Assembly: GCF_001423965.1 (NCBI RefSeq)
Contig: NZ_LMPV01000009.1
Coordinates: 1-64,000 of the forward strand
Reading direction: 5' to 3'
Length of the DNA stretch: 64,000 bases
Source of the DNA: Exiguobacterium sp. Leaf196
GTDB lineage: Bacteria; Bacillota; Bacilli; Exiguobacteriales; Exiguobacteriaceae
This document shows, one piece after another, positions 1-8,646 of this stretch (positions are counted from its first letter, which is position 1; every line of letters starts with the position of its first letter). The notes below the pieces were generated by a model. That model had not been told where the DNA came from. It did no database searches and worked only from the letters and a program-made list of their open reading frames with translations. Position numbers and translations under genes: made by a program.

Positions 1-22
1 TGTGACCGAAGTCACGATTGAC

Positions 23-69
23 GAAGCTTGCGCTTCATTCGTTTTTGTATTCCGTAGAATACGATTTTT
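23..69 (+). terminator. possible tandem hairpin terminator of a gene left of the window
   Basis: Two small perfect hairpins follow each other: GAAGC-TTGC-GCTTC at 23-36, then GTATTC-CGTA-GAATAC at 47-62. Each is followed by a short T-rich run. This would suit the end of a plus-strand gene lying before the window. The stems are only 5-6 bp, so the call is weak. The AT-rich stretch from 70 to 257 shows nothing else recognisable. Confidence 0.3.
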
Positions 70-257
70 GCCTCATCGTTCAGTTTTCAAAGTTCGTCTG
101 CCGCCTTAGCGACTTTAATAGATTAACAGGTTGTTTTGTTTATGTCAACCATGCTTTTAAAAAAACTTTTCAGCCCCAACGAACCGTTTATAAAAGGCGT
201 CTCGCTGGAACATTTATTAATATAACAACAAAATTCGACAAACACAAGCATTATTTT

Positions 258-298
258 AAAAAAACTTTGCAAAGAGTTTAAATCCTCTTCGCAAAGTC
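258..298 (-). terminator. intrinsic terminator after proline dehydrogenase
   Basis: Read on the minus strand, a near-perfect 13-bp inverted repeat (ACTTTGCGAAGAG / CTCTTTGCAAAGT) is followed by a run of seven T. It starts just past the proline dehydrogenase stop codon at 300-302. Confidence 0.85.
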
Positions 299-299
299 T

Positions 300-1211
300 T
301 TACCTTCTTAACATGGCGCCTACTGTAAACGCGATATTCGCTGGGCGTTCTGCTAGCCGTCTCATCAAATACGTATACCAGTCCAAACCATGCGGAACGT
401 AGATGACGACACGATAACCTTGTCGAACTAACTCTTGTTGTCGTTTTGGTCGCATGCCTTGAAGCATTTGAAATTCAAACCGTGATGGATCAATTTGTTT
501 CATTTGAGTAAAGTCAATGATTTGCTGAATAACTTGTTCATCATGTGTCGCGATTTGCGTGTAGTTGCCTTCTAACAAATTAATCTTCACTAATTGAAGG
601 TACGTCTCATCGACGGTCTTTTTAGGTTGAATATAGGTTTCATCGTCTCCATCGTATGCGCCTTTGACGACACGTACTGTTGCCTGAAGACGTTCTAGAT
701 CAAAACGACTGCGGTATACATTTGCCTGTAATGCAATTCCGACGTTCGGATATCGTTCATGCACGCGTTCAAATATTTGCACAATCGACTCAACCATCGT
801 TGCTTCTTCCATGTTGACTGTCACACGCATATTTCTCTGATCAGCAACCTCTGCAATACGACTCAACTGTTGATAGGCGATATCTGGATCAATCCTTAAT
901 CCGATTGAAGTAAGTTTTAAAGATACTTGTGCATCTAGATCATATGCTTTGATTTGTCCGATGACTTTGATGCATTCATTCGCAATATCTACTGCGTCTT
1001 GTTCAGTCTCGATGAATTCGCCTAAACAATCTACTGTCGCCGCTCGTCCATCTTGATTGAACTGTTTGACTGTGTCGAGTGTCTCTTCCGCGCCCTGCCC
1101 TCCGACGAACAATGTTCCACCAAGTGGTAACCCGACTTTTCTGGCGAATTGAATAAGTAACTTATTCTCGGCCAAGTACTCGAATACAGGTCCAGTAATC
1201 TTCTGTAACAT
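300..1211 (-). CDS. putB: proline dehydrogenase (monofunctional, PutB/FadM type)
   Basis: FAD enzyme that oxidises L-proline to 1-pyrroline-5-carboxylate, the first step of proline catabolism. The ~303-residue length fits the monofunctional Bacillus enzyme rather than bifunctional PutA. Seen in the sequence: VKGAYDG near residue 185 and a C-terminal block with YVPHGLDWY and RRLAERPAN, which hold flavin and proline contacts in the family. A GTG at 1220 is in frame, but the purine-rich stretch GAGAGGGTG sits better before ATG 1211. No P5C dehydrogenase gene lies in the window. Only ~30 bp separate it from the permease terminator upstream, so its promoter is either inside the permease gene or it depends on read-through. 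Confidence 0.9.
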   Translation of the reverse strand: MLQKITGPVFEYLAENKLLIQFARKVGLPLGGTLFVGGQGAEETLDTVKQFNQDGRAATVDCLGEFIETEQDAVDIANECIKVIGQIKAYDLDAQVSLKLTSIGLRIDPDIAYQQLSRIAEVADQRNMRVTVNMEEATMVESIVQIFERVHERYPNVGIALQANVYRSRFDLERLQATVRVVKGAYDGDDETYIQPKKTVDETYLQLVKINLLEGNYTQIATHDEQVIQQIIDFTQMKQIDPSRFEFQMLQGMRPKRQQELVRQGYRVVIYVPHGLDWYTYLMRRLAERPANIAFTVGAMLRR

Positions 1212-1251
1212 CTGAATCACCCTCTCTCTTCTCCCTTACCCTCTCCCTAAC

Positions 1252-1286
1252 AAAAAAACGTCTTTCTTCTATATAGAAGAAAGACG
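1252..1286 (-). terminator. intrinsic terminator after purine permease
   Basis: A perfect 12-bp stem CGTCTTTCTTCT / AGAAGAAAGACG with a 4-nt loop is followed on the minus strand by seven T. It lies ten bases past the permease stop codon. Confidence 0.92.
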
Positions 1287-1295
1287 CAGTTTGAA

Positions 1296-2651
1296 TTAGT
1301 GCAACCAGATGAAGTAACCGAGGAATCCAAGTGATAATACGTACATGATTGGGTGTACGTCCTTTGCTCGTCCTTTTGCGATCATCGTGACCGGGTAGAA
1401 GAGGAAACCGAATGCAATCCCTGTTGCGATCGAATACGTTAATGGCATCATGATGACGGTCAAGAAAGCCGGAACCGCATACTCGAATTTTTTCCAATCG
1501 ATTTGCAGCAATGAAGCTGCCATCAATACACCGACGATGATCAATGCGGGTGCTGTGACCGGCGCAGTGATGATCGCGAGTAACGGTGAGAAGAATAAAG
1601 CGAGACCGAAGAACAATGCTGTAACGATGGCTGTCATCCCTGAACGACCGCCTGCTGCGACTCCAGCACTGGATTCAACGTATGAAACCGTCGTCGATGT
1701 TCCGAGAATCGAACCGGCTACGGTTGCTGTTGAGTCAGCGATTAATGCGCGACCTGCGCGTGGTACTTTATTTTCTTTAATTAGACCCGCTTGGTTTGCT
1801 ACCGCAACCAACGTGCCCGCTGTATCAAAGAAATCAACGAAGAAGAAAGTCAGGATGACAATCATCATTTGGACCGTGAAGATTTCATTAAAGTGAAGAA
1901 ATGCCTGTCCGAAGGTCGGTGCAATACTTGGTGGTGCTGAAACGATTTCACCAAAACTAGTCGGAACTGGAATTAATCCGAAAATCATTCCGGCAATGGC
2001 TGTTATAATCATTCCGAAGAAAATCGCGCCTTTGACACCGCGTGTCATCAAGACAGCTGATACGACAAGACCGAATACTGCGAGAAGTGTTGTTCCCTTG
2101 CTTAGGTCACCGAGCGAAACAAGTGTTGCTTCGTTGGCAACAACTAAACCACCTGTTTTCAAGCCGATAAAGGCGATGAACAAACCGATACCTGCTGCGA
2201 CTGCCATTTTCAACGGCTCTGGAATCGCATTGATGATCACTTCACGAATGCCTGAAGCCGTTAATACCATGAAGACGAGACCTGAGACGAGAACGCCCGA
2301 AAGTGCAGTTTGCCATGGAATACCCATGCCAATGACGACACTATATGCGAAGAAGGCGTTTAAACCCATACCCGGTGCAAGCGCAATTGGATAATTCGCA
2401 AATACTCCCATTGTGATGGAACCGATGATTGCGACGAGCGCTGTAGCACCGAATACCGCTCCCGCATCCATGCCTGCCTCTGCTAATGTGTTCGGGTTGA
2501 CGAATAAGATGTACGCCATCGCGAAGAACGTCGTCATGCCGGCGATGAACTCTGTACGCATGTTCGTACCAAGCCCATTGAAATCAAAGAAACGCGCAAT
2601 CGCATTTTCTTTTGCTTTCGGTTGGTGTGGCTGTTTCAATTGTGTGCTCAT
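1296..2651 (-). CDS. pbuG: NCS2/AzgA-type purine permease (hypoxanthine/guanine), PbuG-like
   Basis: Polytopic proton-coupled purine importer of 451 residues in the cytoplasmic membrane. The N-terminal region GLGTNMRTEFIAGMTTFFAM and the following VNPNTLAEAGMD are typical of the AzgA/PbuG branch of NCS2, as are the ALAPGMGLNAFFAY block and DFFDTAGTL further on. ATG 2651 is preceded by GGAAGGAAGGCAATC. The leader carries a guanine-class purine riboswitch with a terminator, so import should be switched off when guanine or hypoxanthine is plentiful. This matches known control of pbuG in Bacillus. Guanine/hypoxanthine preference is inferred from family and riboswitch. Confidence 0.88.
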   Translation of the reverse strand: MSTQLKQPHQPKAKENAIARFFDFNGLGTNMRTEFIAGMTTFFAMAYILFVNPNTLAEAGMDAGAVFGATALVAIIGSITMGVFANYPIALAPGMGLNAFFAYSVVIGMGIPWQTALSGVLVSGLVFMVLTASGIREVIINAIPEPLKMAVAAGIGLFIAFIGLKTGGLVVANEATLVSLGDLSKGTTLLAVFGLVVSAVLMTRGVKGAIFFGMIITAIAGMIFGLIPVPTSFGEIVSAPPSIAPTFGQAFLHFNEIFTVQMMIVILTFFFVDFFDTAGTLVAVANQAGLIKENKVPRAGRALIADSTATVAGSILGTSTTVSYVESSAGVAAGGRSGMTAIVTALFFGLALFFSPLLAIITAPVTAPALIIVGVLMAASLLQIDWKKFEYAVPAFLTVIMMPLTYSIATGIAFGFLFYPVTMIAKGRAKDVHPIMYVLSLGFLGYFIWLH

Positions 2652-2685
2652 GATTGCCTTCCTTCCAAATAAGCCGTCTCCTTGA

Positions 2686-2725
2686 AAACGAAAAACGGCC
2701 CTTACCTAAGCGGTAAAAGCCGTTT
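2686..2725 (-). terminator. riboswitch-controlled terminator in the pbuG leader
   Basis: On the minus strand AACGGCTTTTACC pairs with GGTAAGGGCCGTT (13 bp with two G-U pairs) around a short loop, followed by TTTTTCGTTTTC. It lies between the purine aptamer and the permease start and is the expected expression platform. Confidence 0.88.
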
Positions 2726-2749
2726 CAATAAGCGCACGATGTTGCATGT

Positions 2750-2820
2750 GCGCCGTAGTAGGAACCTTTACGGTGTTCCTGTAGAGACTTCCGGGCCCTA
2801 TCCCCAGAATTATACGGCAT
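2750..2820 (-). promoter_or_regulatory. purine riboswitch, guanine class
   Basis: Minus-strand aptamer with P1 CCGTA/TACGG, P2 CTGGG/CCCGG, loop GATAGGG, J2/3 TCTCTAC, and P3 AGGAAC/GTTCCT with loop ACCGTAAA. The 3' junction reads ACTAC, which puts a C at the position equivalent to C74 of the xpt aptamer; a U there would mean adenine. It should therefore bind guanine or hypoxanthine and promote termination before pbuG. Confidence 0.93.
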
Positions 2821-2862
2821 TATTTATGTTTTTTTAGTGGTATGAAAAATAAGAACAGACAC

Positions 2863-2891
2863 ATCGTAGCACGGTCAAATTCATGGGTCAA
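2863..2891 (-). promoter_or_regulatory. sigma-A promoter of pbuG
   Basis: Minus-strand TTGACC, a 17-bp spacer and TACGAT, located ~45 bp upstream of the aptamer. The same arrangement, with a decayed -35, is present in the duplicated leader at 4410-4438, which supports its being a real element. Confidence 0.65.
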
Positions 2892-2974
2892 CCATAAAAA
2901 CGAAATTTAACCACTTATTTTATCCGAACGTTCGGTTTTGTAAGCGTTATTTTTGAGTTGTCTTTAATTTGCAG

Positions 2975-3004
2975 TAAAAAAGGAGATAGCTGATCGCCAT
3001 CTCC
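2975..3004 (-). terminator. intrinsic terminator after the DUF2382 stress protein
   Basis: On the minus strand the stem GGAGATgGC / GCtATCTCC is followed by seven T. It sits within 20 bp of the stop codon at 3021. Confidence 0.85.
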
Positions 3005-3020
3005 CTCTTAGTTTGGTCCA

Positions 3021-4010
3021 TTACAGTCGTTTATGATCGTCACGGTCTACGTCCGTTCTCGTATCCGTACCTTCATCAATATCTGCTTCCTCGCGTCGTA
3101 CCGTTTCAGATACAGTTTCTGTATCTCGCACTTTACGTTTTCCAACAACAATTTCTTCAGAGACTACATCTTCTTTTGATACTACTACCTTTTCTTCTGA
3201 AAGCGGTACGTGAATGGAGTCGTTCTCATCTACAAAAGCATCTGTTCCCGACGCATTATGATCCACTTTACGTCGTTCCACATAAACTTCTTCCCTCTCT
3301 ACCGGCACCTCGATCGATTGTTGATCTTCGACTACGTGTTTACTGACGTTTACCTCCCCTGTTTGCACTCTTTCTTTATCTACATTTAACCGTTCTTCAT
3401 GCAGGCGAAGGCGTTCTTCTTCTGTATCACTGTTCGTTTCAGTAACGCCAGACCGATCGACCCCTGGAGTATCGTCATAGTCTTGGCTTCGGTCTGCACT
3501 TAAAGTGTTGTCGTAGCCTTGGTCTCGATCTGTGCGGGAAAGAGAGCCGTTATCAGAGAGATGGTCGTTGTGAGCCCGATTTGCTTCGACTCCCGTGCGA
3601 TCATATTGATTATCGTTTACTCCAGAAGTTTGGTTGTAGCTTTGACTATGCTTTTCGTAAGAATCGCCATAGTCGCTGTCTACATATAAAACCAGCTTGC
3701 CGCTTTCTACCTGACGACGGTATTCTTCTGATTCATCATGCGATAAGCCCATTCCGCGGAATGCTTCCGTAGAAGAGTCGTCTGAAAAGGCAGCCATGAA
3801 TTTCCCCATAAATCCTTGGTGCTCTTGTTCACCGGCAGTATCTACATTGACGTTTGTCTGATTCTCTACCATGGAGAAGGAATGTTTATCTTGAGCCACG
3901 ACATACATATCTCTTTCGTCATATCCCTGCGCTTTCAATTCGTTTACTTTACTCAGTACTTCCGCTTGGGTATTAAATACTTGGATAAATGTATCTTCTT
4001 TTCTCGTCAT
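3021..4010 (-). CDS. general stress protein: YflT-type N-terminal domain plus DUF2382 (YsnF/AvaK) C-terminal domain
   Basis: Predicted cytoplasmic, very hydrophilic protein of 329 residues. Residues ~5-110 match the general-stress-protein-17M (YflT) domain: FIQVFNTQAEVLSKVNELKAQGYDERD region, then GLSHDESEEYRRQVESG. A low-complexity linker of acidic, Asn/Asp-rich repeats (RDQGYDNT, RSQDYDDT) follows. The last ~120 residues are DUF2382 with VEVPVEREEVYVERR-like and HVPLSEEKVVVSKE blocks. ATG 4010 is chosen over an in-frame start at 4040 because AAAGGAGGAAGAG lies just before it. A sigma-B-like promoter lies ~85 bp upstream, fitting a stress role. Its molecular function is unknown in the family. 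Confidence 0.85.
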   Translation of the reverse strand: MTRKEDTFIQVFNTQAEVLSKVNELKAQGYDERDMYVVAQDKHSFSMVENQTNVNVDTAGEQEHQGFMGKFMAAFSDDSSTEAFRGMGLSHDESEEYRRQVESGKLVLYVDSDYGDSYEKHSQSYNQTSGVNDNQYDRTGVEANRAHNDHLSDNGSLSRTDRDQGYDNTLSADRSQDYDDTPGVDRSGVTETNSDTEEERLRLHEERLNVDKERVQTGEVNVSKHVVEDQQSIEVPVEREEVYVERRKVDHNASGTDAFVDENDSIHVPLSEEKVVVSKEDVVSEEIVVGKRKVRDTETVSETVRREEADIDEGTDTRTDVDRDDHKRL

Positions 4011-4092
4011 GATCTCTTCCTCCTTTTTAATAAATGCCACAAAAAATAATAATTAGCTCTTGAAAATCAATCTTATATGCCAACAGTTTGAA

Positions 4093-4119
4093 TTTCCCCT
4101 ACTTTTTTTCTGATTAAAC
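4093..4119 (-). promoter_or_regulatory. sigma-B (general stress) promoter
   Basis: Minus-strand GTTTAA, 15 bp, GGGAAA (or GTTTAA, 14 bp, GGGGAA) fits the sigma-B consensus GTTTAA-N12-15-GGGWAW. It is ~85 bp upstream of a gene whose two domains belong to known general stress proteins. Confidence 0.65.
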
Positions 4120-4242
4120 CTGATTTTTTTGTACATCTTTTTTAATTATTGAAGGCTTTTTGGAATGTATTGATCCTGTTTACTAGAGCATGTTCATTAT
4201 TAAAATTTTTCCTGTTTAAAACGTTTTAGTCATGCTACGCAA

Positions 4243-4440
4243 CAAGAAAAGACCCTTACCTAAGAAGTAAAAGCCGTTTCAATAAAGGTACGATGTTGTA
4301 TGTGCGCCATAGTAGAAATCATTACGGTGTTCCTGTAAAGTCTTTCAAACCCTGTCCCCGGAATTATACGATAATATTTTTTATTGATATGAAAAACAAA
4401 CACAGCCACATCATAGCATGGTCAAATTTATGACTAAACC
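4243..4440 (-). promoter_or_regulatory. decayed duplicate of the pbuG promoter and guanine-riboswitch leader
   Basis: About 200 bp, minus strand, matching the pbuG leader at 2690-2891 at roughly five of six positions by eye. The copy includes the promoter (-10 TATGAT, -35 decayed from TTGACC to TTTAGT), the aptamer at 4305-4375, and the terminator. P2 has decayed from CTGGG/CCCGG to CCGGG/TTTGA, J2/3 from TCTCTAC to ACTTTAC, and P3 has lost pairing. P1 can still form with wobble pairs, and the terminator retains a 9-bp stem with G-U pairs. No permease follows; the next gene is the stress protein. It is probably a riboswitch relic. Confidence 0.8.
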
Positions 4441-4781
4441 ATAATCTAGTCGATCGACTTCAGCTCATGCCCAATCTATTATGAGAGCGTGCATCCTATC
4501 CGTTTAATGATTTATTATATATTCCAGTAAAAACTAACAAAATATCTCGATACATCTTAATTGAATCTCTCGAATAAATTGATTTTGTCTAATGTCATCC
4601 AACAGTTCGATGCGATTGGTTACGAAAAAAGCTCACTTCCATTCACAAATAATGTGAACAAAAGAGAGCTTCATTTTGAAATCGAATTGTTGAAGGTGAA
4701 ACAGACTTCATTTCACCTATCCCCTTTAACACATTGATAGGACAGGCTTCATGAGACGAATTTTCTCAGCAAGTCTAGTTC
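4441..4781. other. intergenic region downstream of guaA
   Basis: No gene is visible here. A long minus-strand hairpin lies at 4625-4671 and is listed separately. A smaller dyad, CCTATC...GATAGG, lies at about 4718-4742. The remainder is AT-rich without recognisable motifs. Confidence 0.6.
4625..4671 (-). terminator. probable terminator of guaA
   Basis: On the minus strand AAGCTC-t-CTT...TTGTTCACA pairs with TGTGAATGGAAG-t-GAGCTT as a long interrupted hairpin, followed by TTTTTT. It lies 110 bp after the guaA stop codon, farther than usual. Confidence 0.65.
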
Positions 4782-6326
4782 TTATTCCCACTCAATCGTT
4801 GAAGGTGGTTTCGACGTCACATCGTATAGGACGCGGTTGACGTTCTGGACTTCGTTGACGATTCGAACCGAGATCTTCTCAAGCACGTCCCATGGGATAC
4901 GTGCCCAGTCTGAAGTCATCCCGTCAATTGACGTAACAGCGCGGATTCCGACAGCATAGTCGTATGTCCGCTCATCGCCCATGACACCAACCGAACGGAT
5001 TGGAGGAAGGACTGTGAAGTACTGCCAGATTTCGCGCTCGAGTCCTGCTTTTTTAATCTCATCCCGAAGAATGAAATCAGATTCACGAACGATTTCGAGT
5101 TTTTCATCTGTGATTTCACCAAGGACACGAATTCCGAGACCTGGTCCTGGGAACGGCTGACGCCACACGATTTCATCAGAAAGACCGAGTTCTTTCCCGA
5201 GTTCACGGACTTCATCCTTGAACAACGTGTTGATCGGTTCGATCAATTTAAACTGCATGTCTTCTGGCAATCCACCGACGTTGTGGTGTGATTTGATTGT
5301 TTGTGCCGTATCCGTACCACTCTCGATGATATCCGTGTAGAGCGTACCTTGGGCAAGGAAGTCCATATCCGTTAGTTTTGAAGCTTCTTCATCAAAGACG
5401 TAGACGAATTCGTTGCCGATGATTTTACGTTTCTGCTCTGGATCTGAGATACCACGGAGTTTATCGAGGAAACGGTCCTGGGCATCAATCTTGATGACGT
5501 TCATGTGGAAGTGATCCGCGAATGTCTTCATGACGCTCTCCGCTTCACCTTTACGCAGTAAACCGTGATCGACGAACATACATGTCAATTGATCACCGAT
5601 TGCTTTGTGAATCAAGGCTGCGACGACAGACGAGTCGACACCACCTGAAAGGGCACAAAGAACTTTTTTATCGCCGACTTGTTCTTGGATCTTCGCTACT
5701 TCGATTTCGATGAAGTTCTCCATTGACCAGTCGCCTGCACATTTACAGACTTCAAAGAGGAAGTTCTTGAGCAATTCTTTTCCGAAGACCGTATGGTTTA
5801 CTTCTGGGTGATACTGCACACCATACATTTTCAACTCTTCGTTCTTGATCGAAGCGATTGGACATGACACGTTCGTCCCATCAACGACGAATCCGTTTGG
5901 CACAGATGTGACGAGGTCACTGTGACTCATCCAGACCGTTTGTTCTAGCGGTAAGTTCGCATACATCGGTGACGGGTCTTGTAACGTCAATGTGGCTTTT
6001 CCATATTCACGATGTCCCGCACGTTCCACTGTTCCGCCGAAATGTTGTGACATGAGCTGCATGCCGTAACAGATTCCGAAGATTGGAATACCGAGGTCGA
6101 AGATTTCCGGGTCACACCGGTACGCATCCTCTGCGTAGACGCTACGTGGACCACCTGAGAAGATGATACCAGCAGGTGCGATTTCTTTTACTTCAGCTGC
6201 AGTGATTTTATGCGAATGCAATTCACTGTAGACACCAAGGTCCCGAATACGACGTGTGATCAATTGATTGTACTGTCCTCCAAAATCGAGGACGAGAATC
6301 ATTTCCTGGTCCAAATGTGCTTCCAA
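4782..6326 (-). CDS. guaA: GMP synthase (glutamine-hydrolysing)
   Basis: Converts XMP to GMP using ATP and glutamine, the last step of GMP synthesis, in the cytosol. Domains in order: class I glutamine amidotransferase with nucleophile motif GICYGMQ near residue 85 and YHPEVNHT near residue 175; ATP-pyrophosphatase P-loop SGGVDSS near residue 230; C-terminal dimerisation domain ending KPPSTIEWE. The 514-residue length matches Bacillus GuaA. The start is TTG at 6326; the first ATG (6302) would remove about eight residues conserved in length with B. subtilis GuaA, and the GGCGGGAA upstream favours TTG. It has its own promoter and guanine riboswitch, so guanine should repress it. Confidence 0.96.
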   Translation of the reverse strand: MEAHLDQEMILVLDFGGQYNQLITRRIRDLGVYSELHSHKITAAEVKEIAPAGIIFSGGPRSVYAEDAYRCDPEIFDLGIPIFGICYGMQLMSQHFGGTVERAGHREYGKATLTLQDPSPMYANLPLEQTVWMSHSDLVTSVPNGFVVDGTNVSCPIASIKNEELKMYGVQYHPEVNHTVFGKELLKNFLFEVCKCAGDWSMENFIEIEVAKIQEQVGDKKVLCALSGGVDSSVVAALIHKAIGDQLTCMFVDHGLLRKGEAESVMKTFADHFHMNVIKIDAQDRFLDKLRGISDPEQKRKIIGNEFVYVFDEEASKLTDMDFLAQGTLYTDIIESGTDTAQTIKSHHNVGGLPEDMQFKLIEPINTLFKDEVRELGKELGLSDEIVWRQPFPGPGLGIRVLGEITDEKLEIVRESDFILRDEIKKAGLEREIWQYFTVLPPIRSVGVMGDERTYDYAVGIRAVTSIDGMTSDWARIPWDVLEKISVRIVNEVQNVNRVLYDVTSKPPSTIEWE

Positions 6327-6363
6327 ATCTGTTCCCGCCTTTCTGATTTCATGCGTACCCTAT

Positions 6364-6412
6364 GAAAAAAGCCCGCTCTTCGCCCATGGATAAAATGGAA
6401 AAAGAGCAGGCC
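6364..6412 (-). terminator. riboswitch-controlled terminator in the guaA leader
   Basis: Minus-strand GCCTGCTCTT pairs with AAGAGCGGGC across a ~20-nt loop and is followed by six T. It lies between the aptamer and the guaA start. Confidence 0.85.
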
Positions 6413-6445
6413 GCTTCACAAAAAAATGTATACGAAGGGTCTGCT

Positions 6446-6516
6446 CCTTCATAGTCAGGTCGTTTAAGGTGACCCGGTAGAGACTCTCGCGCCATATTCG
6501 CGAGTATATACAAAGG
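6446..6516 (-). promoter_or_regulatory. purine riboswitch, guanine class, of guaA
   Basis: Minus-strand aptamer with P1 CCTTTGT/ATGAAGG, P2 CTCGCG/CGCGAG with loop AATATGG, J2/3 TCTCTACC, and P3 GGGTC/GACC with loop ACCTTAAA. The 3' junction GACTAT carries the C that specifies guanine. Together with the pbuG element it puts both guanine synthesis and uptake under the same signal. Confidence 0.94.
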
Positions 6517-6547
6517 AGATTGCATGTGTGTGATTTACGTTGTTCCC

Positions 6548-6577
6548 ATTGTACCTGTATCGTTTCGTAAATATCAA
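6548..6577 (-). promoter_or_regulatory. sigma-A promoter of guaA
   Basis: Minus-strand TTGATA, 18 bp, TACAAT. The -35 hexamer overlaps the stop codon of the upstream transglutaminase gene, so guaA has its own start within a tightly packed locus. Confidence 0.7.
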
Positions 6578-8646
6578 CCCTCTACATGACGAATGATATT
6601 TTCGAAATATTCACGTTTTTTATCGGCCGATAATGATTCTCCACCATAAACCATCCGCTCGTAAGCATCCGTCAACGGTCGCATCGCGTACGTCTCGTAG
6701 TACCCATCAACTTCGTGAGCAAGTTCCGCAAGCGTCCGACCATCTTGATAATGGAATCCTTTTTTATCAAGACGCCGCAAGAGATACCGATACATCCGTC
6801 GGAATCCTTCCGGTCGTTCAATCTGTCTCCGGAAGAAGAGAATCGCAAGCGTCCGAATAATCGGTTTTCGGAATAAGTAGAGGAACAAGAGAGCAAGTGC
6901 CGTCAGGAAGATTGGCCAAAATGGAATTGACTTCTGCTCCGTCTGTCCGGCGCTAGTCGTCTGTTCTTCATCGAGAAGATTTTCTTGAGGACGATTTGGC
7001 GTCGTTGTCTCCGTATTATCTTCTGTCTCACGTTGCGGATTTGCTTGTTCCGTCTCGTTGTTCGTTTCCCGATCGATCGTGTATTGTCCTGCTCCATCGA
7101 AACTGACTGTCGGTTCAAGCGGTACCCAGCCCGGTCCTTCAATGTAAACTTCGACCCACGAATGGGCATTTTTATTGCGTACTGTATAACTCGTCACGGC
7201 AGCTCCGATGACGTCGGATTCGCCCCCCGTGAATCCTTTCACCCAACGTGCGGGTAACCCAGCTGCCCGAAGTAACACAGTGGCTGATGTCGAGAAGTTA
7301 TCACAGTATCCGAGTTTCGTCTCGAACAGGAACTGATCGACGTAATCCTGATTTTCTTTCGGTACAGCAACATCTTCTGTATTGTATTCAAAGTTTTCTT
7401 CTTCGAAATAATTTTCAATCGCCCGTGCTTTGTCCCATGGTGTTTTTTTGTTTTCAACGATTTGATTCGCTAAATCACGGACACGTTGCGGTAAACCTTC
7501 CGGCAGTTGGAGATACCGTTCTGTTTCTCTATCCGATAAATTGACCGGTTCATCTGTCTGGAGCTGTTCTTCCGTAAAGAGTGGGTACGAATAGTCGATT
7601 CGATAGTTCCGTTGACGATCCGCCTCGTCGAGATACGAAATTTTTTGATTCTCGGGGTCAACCAACACATTTTGTCGTTGTTGATTCACTTCGACCCGTA
7701 CATTGTCACCATTATATGGCACGAATGGTAATTCACGCGCCATTTCAAATGTTGCTGTCTCTTCGCGGGTCTTGACCTCTGTACCGAAGGTCGAGAAAAA
7801 ACCACGTCCATCGATTTCAGGGTTTGACTCCGACAAGATCCAACCTTTTCCGGTATAAATATCTTTTGTTTCAACGCGCCAGTAGCGGTTTCCTTCACTT
7901 TCGACTTGGAAGACTTCTCGGTCGTCCATCTGGAATGGTCCTCCAAGTTGCTCATCGTTGTTACCGTACCCGACCTTTTGAATCGCATTTGTCGGCTCTC
8001 CTTCCCCTTCAAGACCCGACGTCAAATCGTACCAACTGTCTTGCCATGTCGCATTGATGACAGGACTTTGGACAGCAGCGACGATGACAGCTCCCATGAT
8101 GAATAATGCGCTCAGTGGGCGTACGTAAGAAGCACGCGGTCGTTCATTGACCTCCGTCGCATACAGCAATACCAAAGACAAGATGATCGGATAAAGAATG
8201 AACGTCTCTCCCGAGTAATCCGTCCAGGTATCGCAATAGGCGATGAACCCGATGACTCCGAAGGCAAGTCCGAAGACGAACCCACGATTCGGGAACGTCC
8301 GGCGCGCGAGATAAGCGATCAAGAAACTGATCAAACCAATCGACAGCGCAAAGGCTGGTCGTCCCGGTAATTCACCATTGATGACACTTCGAATATCCGA
8401 GCTGATTTCCGTAAAAATTCCCCACGGTGCAGAACCCGGTGTCAAAATCAAGTAGAACGACAATAGTAGCCCCGCGAGACTGCCAAGTAAGAAGTAACGT
8501 CGCGCGAGATGCGATAACAGTAAAGGCAGGAACAGCATCGGTAAGAAGGACCAAAGATGCTCGAATGTCGTCAGTTCGAGAAGTGGTGGCATGAAACAAG
8601 TCAAAAGGGCTGCTGCGATGGCGTTCCAGATTAATCGTCGTATCAT
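6574..8646 (-). CDS. yebA: membrane transglutaminase-like protease (TgpA/YebA family)
   Basis: Predicted polytopic membrane protein of 690 residues. About seven hydrophobic segments occupy the first ~210 residues, then a large extracytoplasmic region holds a transglutaminase-like core: YCDNFSTSATVLLRAAGLPARWVKG carries the catalytic Cys, and NAHSWVEVYIEGPGW the His. The third position reads VPLEPT, with Glu where many relatives have Asp. A Thr/Glu/Asn-rich linker, one more membrane segment near residue 575 and a cytoplasmic DUF4129-type tail follow. It overlaps the DUF58 gene by ATGA. The trio MoxR-DUF58-TgpA upstream of guaA is the B. subtilis yeaC-yeaD-yebA-guaA order. The physiological substrate is unknown. 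Confidence 0.88.
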   Translation of the reverse strand: MIRRLIWNAIAAALLTCFMPPLLELTTFEHLWSFLPMLFLPLLLSHLARRYFLLGSLAGLLLSFYLILTPGSAPWGIFTEISSDIRSVINGELPGRPAFALSIGLISFLIAYLARRTFPNRGFVFGLAFGVIGFIAYCDTWTDYSGETFILYPIILSLVLLYATEVNERPRASYVRPLSALFIMGAVIVAAVQSPVINATWQDSWYDLTSGLEGEGEPTNAIQKVGYGNNDEQLGGPFQMDDREVFQVESEGNRYWRVETKDIYTGKGWILSESNPEIDGRGFFSTFGTEVKTREETATFEMARELPFVPYNGDNVRVEVNQQRQNVLVDPENQKISYLDEADRQRNYRIDYSYPLFTEEQLQTDEPVNLSDRETERYLQLPEGLPQRVRDLANQIVENKKTPWDKARAIENYFEEENFEYNTEDVAVPKENQDYVDQFLFETKLGYCDNFSTSATVLLRAAGLPARWVKGFTGGESDVIGAAVTSYTVRNKNAHSWVEVYIEGPGWVPLEPTVSFDGAGQYTIDRETNNETEQANPQRETEDNTETTTPNRPQENLLDEEQTTSAGQTEQKSIPFWPIFLTALALLFLYLFRKPIIRTLAILFFRRQIERPEGFRRMYRYLLRRLDKKGFHYQDGRTLAELAHEVDGYYETYAMRPLTDAYERMVYGGESLSADKKREYFENIIRHVEG

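Noticed and set aside
18-281. An 87-codon plus-strand open frame at the left edge
   Set aside because: AT-rich, no ribosome binding site, no recognisable domain, and it runs into the proline dehydrogenase terminator.
1450-2685. Several plus-strand open frames antisense to the purine permease
   Set aside because: They shadow a well-supported membrane protein gene, lack ribosome binding sites and show no domain.
2938-2952. TTGTAAGCGTTATTT considered as a cre site
   Set aside because: It misses the conserved C near its end and lies away from a catabolic gene.
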